Positions 57,066 through 64,000 of a DNA stretch of 64,000 nt are shown one piece after another. How positions within the stretch are numbered: position 1 is the first letter of the stretch; each line of letters opens with the position of its first letter. The position numbers and the translations under genes are program-made. The notes beneath the pieces were generated by a model. It saw nothing but the letters and a program-made list of their open reading frames with translations. It was not told the DNA's origin and ran no database searches. This stretch comes from Monoplex corrugatus (lineage: Eukaryota; Mollusca; Gastropoda; Littorinimorpha; Ranellidae): positions 41,748,532 through 41,812,531 of the forward strand of contig JAPXFY010000031.1 of assembly GCA_030674185.1 (NCBI GenBank), in the 5' to 3' direction.

Positions 57066-57652
57066 TTAAAAATAGATGCAAGCCCGTCGCTGGTCTAAGG
57101 GAATTAACTACACATATAGGAACACTCTTTGGTATCTTCTGAAGTGTTTGTTACTTCCCTTGCATCGATTTTATCCCGATTAGTCAGTTTCTTGCTTTTA
57201 TCCAAACCAACCGTAGTGACCATCCTTGCACCAAAATGGCGACATTTTGGCCTTCTTCTTCTTCTTCTTCTTCTTCTTCAAAGGATCGTCATAATCACTT
57301 TGCTGCTTCACCTGTGTGAAAACAAAACTGTGTTTGTTCTTTTATATCTTCCACTGCTATGCACAGCTTAACATTTAGCTGGCTGCTTCCCTCCCAGCCA
57401 GAGTTCATAACCCCGTGAATAATGAGGTCAGCTCTGCCACTACAGCCTCTCTCCCTTTCCCACTCAGTGCCGGCAAGAGAGACAGCACTGTCAGCAGGAA
57501 AATTTACAGGCCCAATATTGCAACTATTTTCTCTCATCTCCTTTAAGAAGACCAAAAGTGAATGCTTACAGAAGAAAGAGGAAAAAATGAGCTTTAAAAT
57601 GACACCCAACACTTCATATAAAACTAGTATTTCACAACATCTAAGTAAATGT

Positions 57653-57913
57653 ATGCTCAGCATGCAATCGTAGTCACTCTAAAACAACAAATAAGCAATG
57701 AACGTTATTTTTCAATGTATTCTCAGCATGCAATCGTAGTCACTCTAAAACAACAAATAAGCAATGAACGTTATTTTTCAATGTATTCTCAGCATGCAAT
57801 CGTAGTCACTCTAAAACAACAAATAAGCAATGAACGTTATTTTTCAATGTATTCTCAGCATGCAATCGTAGTCACTCTAAAATAACAAATAAGCAATGAA
57901 CGTTATTTTTCAG
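57653..57913. repeat. 63-bp tandem repeat (4 copies)
   Basis: AGCATGCAATCGTAGTCACT CTAAAACAACAAATAAGCAA TGAACGTTATTTTTCAATGT ATT-CTC, four nearly identical copies. The small frame over it follows from the period. Confidence 0.96.
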
Positions 57914-58775
57914 TCGTCCATAGCTCTCTACATGCGCATTTTTACAAACATACAAGTCAACCAGCTAATGCTATTGCGTGTCTACTCTCTTGACATGTGT
58001 TCTTAATTAGTGGAACCATGGTCAGTAGAGGCAGGAAATGTTATTAATTACACCAGTATCACGGGGCGGGACTACTGGAACAGCGTGCGTGCCTCCCAGT
58101 ATGCTGCTATCGTTCAGTCTTTCACAATGGTCATGCTTGCTTGCTTGCTTGCTTGCTTTGGTTGGTTGGATGGTTTGTTTATAGGCATAGGAGAGGGTTG
58201 GTTTAGATGAATTGTTTCCTTTTGTCACAGTGTTTGAAGATAATCAGACTCTGACCGCTTCGCGCCTTCCACTCACAGCAGGGAAGGAAAGGAGGGAAAG
58301 GAGGGAAAGGAATGCCAGAAACGGGGTCAGTTCAAAAGGGCAGCCAGCTGAAGGCACTAAACTAAGTGTGAGGAAAAACTGTCTTCTGCACAGCAGTGTT
58401 TCTGGTCATACCAAGGGCATGTGATTACCTGGATTTCTGGATTACCTGGTCAAGAATGGGTGTTTCACTGACTTTATGTGTTGGATTACTGTCAATCAAA
58501 AACTTCTTTCCCAGAACCAAAACCCTACCCCATTTCACCTTCTAGGAAGGTAATTAGAATAGATGTGTATTGTCCTTGTATGTAGCTTCAGCTCAAAGAG
58601 CGTAAACTGAATTTTATTTTGATATAAAATATGTTCTTGTGCTGTAAAATCTGTATTTTTGAGAATTATTTTTAAAAAAACCAAAATCGTGCATCACCAA
58701 GGGTTGTGGCAGGTTCCGTTGATCGCGTCCACAGTGGTTGTGCAAGGCAACTATATTACGTCTTCAAAGAGTTAA

Positions 58776-59460
58776 CTACATAAAAGCAAACTAAGTGGCT
58801 CCTGTGTTGTTCAGTGTTGACTAAACTGTAAAAAACAGATAGAATATTTTATCTTATAACAATGTTTGCAAAATCATTGATCTATAAATGCAACATAGAC
58901 TACATGTGTTCTGAATGTACAAACTTTCCACAGAATGCTAAACCAGAGATTCAAAATTGAACAGTCTGATGTCAAACTAAATTTTCACTTGTCCATTTTT
59001 AATGCTCAGTAGAACAACTATATCCCCGTAGAAAACAGAATTGCTCTATGACGTGTTCTTAAATCTTGATGTATACAATAAAACCTTCATGATTAATTAT
59101 AATACTGTCATGTATGTTTTGTATGTTATAGGTTGTTTGTATGTGAACAAGACTTGTTTTATAAACTGTACAAATTGATATCATTTCTGTTAGCACATTG
59201 TTTCTTGATGCTTGATTATCGTACAGCAAAAAAATATAATTTGAAAAACAAATTCATGAAATGTTGACATGTGCTTAGATCTTGATGTTCATTTTTAAAC
59301 TTCTAATGTGCAAAATATCATTATGTATATTCTATATGTAATACGGAGTTCACATGTCGAACAATGTCTTTTCATATGTGTATAAGCTTTTGTCATTTTT
59401 CGTTGCCACAATGTGTTTGACGTCCATTTGTTGTGAAGCAAAAGACGAATAAAAAAAGCT
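58776..59460. other. AT-rich spacer in kinase intron
   Basis: No array, dispersed family or coding similarity recognised. Confidence 0.5.
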
Positions 59461-59462
59461 TA

Positions 59463-59637
59463 TTAACCCTTTGACTCCCACACCCTATCAAATAACTGCA
59501 AAAGCACTTAACCCTTTGACTCCCTCACCCTATCCACCAGCTTCCTGCAGAGAGTCAAAGGGTCAAGTTTTTGCTTTACTAACATGATTTACAATGCAGG
59601 ATATTGGTGGACAGGGTGTGGGTAGGCAAAGGGTTAA
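59463..59637. mobile_element. TTAA palindromic element
   Basis: TTAACCCTTTGACTCCCACA, inner CTTAACCCTTTGACTCCCTC, centre shortened (CAGCTTCCTGCAGAGAGTCA), AGGGTCAAGTTTTTGCTTTA, right arm GATATTGGTGGACAGGGTGT ending AAAGGGTTAA. Confidence 0.9.
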
Positions 59638-59768
59638 AAAAAAATAGTAGCTTCTGTGGTTCCAGAACAGGAGAGACCTTAATTTGCTGCATCCACAGTA
59701 GGCCTACCCCATTGCAGGTGGCAAACTAACCTTGCTGAAAACAATCTCCCCTAGCCACACATACTCAC

Positions 59769-59911
59769 CCTTTTTTTTATTGTACACAATGTTTTTCAGC
59801 AACAGATCATTGTGGGAGAAAACCACAGCCATGTCCAGGGACTGTAGCTGTGCACAGACCTCGTCCAGCTCTGTCTGCAGTGCTGACATGCTTGGTATGC
59901 TCTGCAGGAAC
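59769..59911 (-). CDS. ETNK1: Ethanolamine kinase, catalytic-loop exon
   Basis: A 143-nt exon after a CTATGGCAG acceptor: FLQSIPSMSALQTELDEVCA, QLQSLDMAVVFSHNDLLLKN, IVYNKKK, ending in the first base of a Gly codon at a GTGAGT donor. SHNDLLLKNI is Brenner's motif, with Asp as catalytic base and Asn binding the metal. The enzyme transfers ATP phosphate to ethanolamine, the first step of CDP-ethanolamine synthesis, in the cytosol. The five exons together give about 177 residues, the C-terminal part of a protein usually over 350 residues. The N-terminal ATP-binding lobe was not found up to 64000. Confidence 0.96.
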
Positions 59912-59954
59912 CTGCCATAGGAGATCATTATCGCCATCAGCAACAGGATTTAAC

Positions 59955-60455
59955 TTTCAGACCAGTTGTTGTGGTGTAGTTGTTAACGCAATGGACTACC
60001 GACTGGAAGGTTGTGGGTTCAAATCCCCATCAGAGCCTTAAAAAATCATAGTGAGATTTTTTGGCTCTAACCGGCTCCTACCCAGAGGTTGGTATGCTAT
60101 GGTCTCACTGGAAGACTGGGACCACATAGTAAAGTCTCATCCACTTCACGGATGCGTCACTGAGGGTGTTGCTCAAATCTTCTAACCAGCACCGCAGGTG
60201 TCCGTATCTCTTGGGCCTGGTTGATGCCAGGATATGTCATGATAGTAAGTGTAGAATACAGTCCTGTCATGCAGTCTCAATCCTAGATGGAACTCCATAG
60301 CATCATGATTACCATCCTAATCGACATTATCATCATCATATATATAAAAAATGCGCCAGATTCTGTGGCCATTAAGGTGGCACAGAAAACGGGAAGGGGA
60401 AAAAAAGGTGAGCACAAAGGTAGCCTCCCTGAGTGTGATGATCCTTTAAAAAAAA
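59955..60455 (+). mobile_element. SINE family A, near full length
   Basis: GTTGTGGTGTAGTTGTTAAC GCAATGG, B box GGGTTCAAATCCCC, CTCCTACCCAGAGGTTGG, ACCAGCACCGCAGGTGTCCG, TGGTTGATGCCAGGATATG, GTGAGCACAAAGGTAGCCTC then poly-A. Confidence 0.9.
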
Positions 60456-60464
60456 AAAGTCACC

Positions 60465-60840
60465 ACAGCTAACTAGTCAACATGGCAAAGTGGTGAGCAC
60501 AATCAAATACGGAGTGGAAAAGTCAAGGGTTGAAACCCCCATCAATCTCAAAGAAATTACTGTGGGATTCTTTTGCTCCAACCAGCTCTTACCCACATGC
60601 TATGGGCTTGTTGGAAAGACAGCTACCACACAGTTCAGTCTCATCTACTTTACAGATGCATCACTCAAATTTCCTGACCAACATCGCAGGTGTCTGTATC
60701 TCTCTGCCCTGGTTGATGCCAGGATATATGATGAAAGTGAGATTAGAATACAGCATCATCACAATCAGACCCACTCTCATCATCATATAGCACAGTGAAA
60801 ACGTGTTCCAGACTCTGTGGCCTTCATATCTTGCTTTCAG
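60465..60840 (+). mobile_element. SINE family A, second tandem copy, diverged
   Basis: CTAGTCAACATGGCAAAGTG GTGAGC, GGGTTGAAACCCCC, GAAATTACTGTGGGATTC, CTGACCAACATCGCAGGTGT, CTGGTTGATGCCAGGATAT. It lies directly behind the copy at 59955 and lacks part of the core. Confidence 0.85.
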
Positions 60841-60851
60841 GTCACCTCAGC

Positions 60852-61044
60852 TTAACCCTTTGACTCCTGCAGCCTATCTACCAACTGCAAAAACTTAACC
60901 CTTTGATTTCCTCACCCTATCCACCAGCTTTCTGCAGGAAGCTGGTGGACAGGGTGAGGAAATCAAAGGGTTATGTTTTTGCTTTGCTGGCATAGTTGAC
61001 AATGCAGGTTGCTGGTTGACAGGATGCGGAAGTCAAAGGGTTAA
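60852..61044. mobile_element. TTAA palindromic element, intact
   Basis: TTAACCCTTTGACTCCTGCA, CTTAACCCTTTGATTTCCTC, CACCAGCTTTCTGCAGGAAG, AGGGTGAGGAAATCAAAGGG, TTTTTGCTTTGCTGGCATAG, CAGGTTGCTGGTTGACAGGA, AAGTCAAAGGGTTAA. TTAA at both ends. Confidence 0.93.
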
Positions 61045-61234
61045 GGGGTTTGGAGATGTGTCAGAGCTGAAATGACTGTTTTTCTTAAGAACACATGGAA
61101 TGAAATTCAGATGAGATATACTTCAAACGCTTCTTGACAGTCAACTAAGCATGCTCTCATTTGTTCAAAAAACAAACAAATCTTCCGTTGACCACTCGCT
61201 AGCCTCCTTCATGAGTCTCACAGACTGAACTTCA

Positions 61235-61332
61235 AAAAGAATTAGTATTAGTATCAGTATCAGTACCAGTACCAGTATTAGTATCAGTATCAGTATTAGT
61301 ATCAGTATCAGTATTAGTATCAGTATCAGTAT
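61235..61332. repeat. (AGTATC/AGTATT) hexamer microsatellite
   Basis: About 16 units of AGTATCAGTATTAGT-type hexamers, ending exactly where the LINE frame begins. Confidence 0.95.
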
Positions 61333-64000
61333 GTTGACATTGCTTTTATCACGGAGACATGGCTTAACCCCCTTGGTCACGAACCTATACTTGCTAGCCT
61401 CACTCCGAGTGGTTACAGGCTTGCTTCTTTCCATCGCTCATCCCGAGGTGGCGGTATCGCCATCCTCTACAACGACTCACTCCATTCCCGCCTATCTTTC
61501 TCGCAGTCTCTGCCTTTCTCCCATCCTTCTTTCGAGCACGTTGAAGTATCCTTCCAATCCACCCCTCACCCCATCACCTTCTCCTGTGTCTATCGACCCC
61601 CACCTAGCTCTGCCAACAAACTCACCACATCCATGTTTCTCTCTGACTTTGACCAATTGCTTGACCACTACTGCCTCTTACCTGGAAATCTCATCATTCT
61701 AGGTGATATCAATGTCCACTATGACAACACTCACCGTTATGACACAAGACATATCATCAACTCTCTGTCCAATCATAATATGACTCAACACATTTCTGAA
61801 CCAACCCATCAAAAAGGTCACATTCTTGACTGGATCATTTCTCGTGATCATCACAATTCCGCTACTGACAACTGCTTAGTTCTTTCTACCCGTCTAACTT
61901 CAGCCCTTCCATCTGACCACTCTGCAATTCTCTGTTCTCTCGACATTTCTCCTCCTTCCCGTACCATGCGCACAGTGACTCGACGCAATCTCAAATCTAT
62001 CGACCTCTCCACATTTTCATCTGATGCCTCCCGTCTCCTTTCTGAAAAGTCACATAACCTTGCCGATGAATTCTATACTACTCTCCACCATCTTCTGGAC
62101 ACTCATGCTCCAGCCACAACCCGTCTTTTATCTGACCGCCCCCCTACCCCCTGGCTCACTCATGAGATTGCCTGTGCAAAACGTGCCCGCCGCAGAGCAG
62201 AGCGCCGCTGGCGCAAATCCAAACTCACTGTACACAGGCAACTTTTCCAAGCCTCTAAAACAAAAGTATCCACCCTCATTGCATCAGCAAAAACAAGCTA
62301 TTTCCAAACCAAAATCCTGAATGCCTCTTCTTCAAAAGAACTCTTTACAACCATGAATCATCTCCTTGGCACACGAAAAGATTTACCTCTCCCAACAAAA
62401 CATACAAATGAAGAACTCCCATCTGTATTCTCCAACTATTTCACCACCAAAATACAAACTCTTCGTGACAGGCTTGACAGGACACCCTGTCAACCATGCC
62501 CACCTGACCCTTCCTTCTCTGGCACACCTCTTACTACTTTTACCCCAGTCTCACAAGAAGAAATTCTCAACACAATCAGATCCATGTCGTTCAAAACCTG
62601 CGAACTGGATCCTCTTCCAGGTTCTGTCTACGCCGACTGTCTCCCTACTCTCCTCCCATTCATCACTGACATCATCAACACTTCTCTTCAAACTGGAACT
62701 GTCCCAGATTCTTTCAAGTCTGCTATTGTTCACCCTCTCCTCAAGAAACACAATTTAGATCCAAATGAACTGAAAAATTACCGGCCTATCTCTAATCTCT
62801 CTTTCTTGTCAAAACTCCTCGAAAAAGTCGTCCTCAACCAGCTGAACTCTCACCTGTCTGCCAACAATCTCCTCAATCCTTTCCAGTCAGCCTACCGCCA
62901 GTGCCATAGCACTGAAACTGCCCTACTACACATTCTCAACAATCTCCTCCTTGCAACTGATACTGGCAAAGTCTCTCTCCTCACACTCCTTGATCTGTCT
63001 GCAGCCTTTGATACCATTGATCATGGTATTCTCCTTTCTAGACTTCATCATACTTTTGGCATCTCTGACATTGCTCTGTCTTGGTTCACTTCATACCTAT
63101 CAAACAGAAAACAAACCGTTCTCATCAATGGCACTTACTCTCAACCTGCATACCTGACCTGTGGTGTTCCACAAGGATCTGTCCTTGGCCCTGTTCTTTT
63201 CACTCTTTACACCTCCCCCCTGTCCACCATCACCAACTCCCATTCTATAAAACACCACTTCTATGCTGATGACACCCAACTTCAAGACAGTGACTCACCT
63301 GATAATATACAGCGCCTGTTGACTCGCACCACTGAGTGTTACTCGGACATTAAGAATTGGATGACACACAATAGACTTCAGCTTAATGACGACAAAACAG
63401 AAGCTATCCTCATTGGCACCCGTCAGAAACTTTCTCAGCTGCCTCCTCTTTCTCTCCCATTATGTAACACATCAGTCCCAATTTCTGATTCAGCTAAAAA
63501 CCTTGGTGTCTGCATTGACTCTACCCTCTCCATGAACAACTTTGTTTCTCAAACTGCCAGATCTTGCTACTATCATCTCCATCGTATAAAGCTGATCAGG
63601 AAGTATCTCTCTGTCGAAACAACTGCAAAACTCGTTCTCTCCTTCATAATGTCTCGCATTGACTATTGCAATTCACTCCTGTCTGGTCTTCCTGCCTCCA
63701 CCATTCACATCCTACAGCGCATTCAAAACAATGCTGCACGCCTTGTACTCAAAAAGAAAAAAGCTGACCACATATCTCCTCTCCTGGCACAACTTCACTG
63801 GCTCCCTGTATCAAAGCGCATACAGTACAAACTAGACACCATGTGCTACAAAAGCCTCAATAACGCAGCCCCCGATTACCTGTCAAGCCTACTTGAGATC
63901 TATGTTCCCTCACGTACCCTCCGCTCTGCCTCTGATCCTCTGACTCTTCGCTTTCCACGCACTAAGCTCAATACCTATGGTCCACGAGCCTTCTCTGTTT
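61333..64000 (+). CDS. LINE ORF2 (endonuclease + reverse transcriptase), 5'-truncated, open to window end
   Basis: One reading frame runs from the hexamer repeat to the edge of the window, 889 codons without a stop and without an N-terminal start. Residues 1-11 are VDIAFITETWL, the second conserved block of an APE-type endonuclease. Also present are GGGIAILY, VYRPP, GDIN (about 124) and SDHSAIL (about 194). Reverse transcriptase blocks: NYRPISNLSFLSKLLEK (about 482), FQSAYR, LDLSAAFDTIDH (catalytic Asp near 554), GVPQGSVLGP (about 611), FYADDTQL (643-650), WMTHNRLQLNDDKTE, NLGVCID, then a C-terminal SRIDYCNSLLSGLP and LHWLPV. This fits the Jockey/CR1/L2 group. The first endonuclease block is missing. 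Confidence 0.95.

Larger units (their letters stand above)
56935..58775. mobile_element. Candidate TTAA-flanked 1.84-kb transposon
   Basis: Left TTAACTCTTCGGAGACGTAA. The right end as reverse complement is TTAACTCTTTGAAGACGTAA, 18 of 20 identical with TTAA at both tips. Inside are a three-copy 44-bp repeat (56944-57065), a (CTT)n run, the 63-bp repeat, a (GCTT)n run at 58136-58158 and scattered short frames with no recognised protein. TTAA tips suggest a piggyBac-type non-autonomous element, but coincidental ends are not excluded. Confidence 0.5.

Noticed and set aside
57220..57250. Housekeeping promoter with AAAATGGCG motif and nearby GC box at 58060
   Set aside because: Single short motifs in a probable transposon; no exon or CpG island nearby.
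58010..58210. Small secreted or membrane protein frame
   Set aside because: Begins in unremarkable sequence, its hydrophobic part is a (GCTT)n repeat, and no homology is recognised.
59912..64000. Upstream exons of the ethanolamine kinase (N-terminal lobe)
   Set aside because: Looked for - strand segments resembling the ATP-binding lobe; only SINEs, a palindrome and the LINE were recognised, so they are presumed to lie beyond the window.

Overview
This is a eukaryotic, spliced and extremely repeat-rich stretch of DNA. It has interrupted coding exons with GT-AG borders, several LINE and SINE families, and long CA/TG and minisatellite arrays. The two host genes match animal proteins, and the SINE/LINE/satellite style resembles gastropod mollusc genomes. 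That placement is an impression from memory, not a result.

Two host genes are present in part and point towards each other. At the left edge, on the + strand, lie the last four coding exons of an ABCC5-type ABC transporter (1379-1617, 3327-3439, 4602-4766, 7874-7969). They cover the second nucleotide-binding domain from Walker A to the stop codon. On the - strand, between 59911 and 44362, lie five 3'-terminal exons of an ethanolamine kinase (Kennedy pathway). They cover the catalytic half and the stop codon. The upstream exons of both genes lie outside the window or were not found. About 36 kb of repeats separates the two stop codons.

Layout: 1-1308 is a 48-bp minisatellite. 1.4-8.0 kb holds the ABCC exons, with an intronic 53-bp minisatellite and a TG array. 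8-26 kb is gene-free, with CA arrays, minisatellites (31, 37 and 34 bp units), SINEs, LINE tails and palindromic elements. 26.2-32.3 kb is one 6-kb tandem array. 33.0-35.1 kb holds 21-bp and 33-bp arrays. 35-44 kb is nested SINE/LINE/palindrome debris. 44.4-59.9 kb is the ethanolamine kinase gene with repeat-filled introns. 60-61 kb holds SINEs and a palindrome. 61.3-64.0 kb is a long uninterrupted LINE reading frame that runs off the window.

The most distinctive element is a palindromic family of about 195 bp, seen in more than a dozen copies. It is bounded by TTAA and starts CCCTTTGACTCC. An inner palindrome, also TTAA-bounded, sits exactly at its centre. Several copies lie inside recognisable SINEs, so mobility with TTAA target duplication (piggyBac-like) is the best reading. 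Long reading frames inside the tandem arrays are products of repeat periods divisible by three or two, and are not called as genes.
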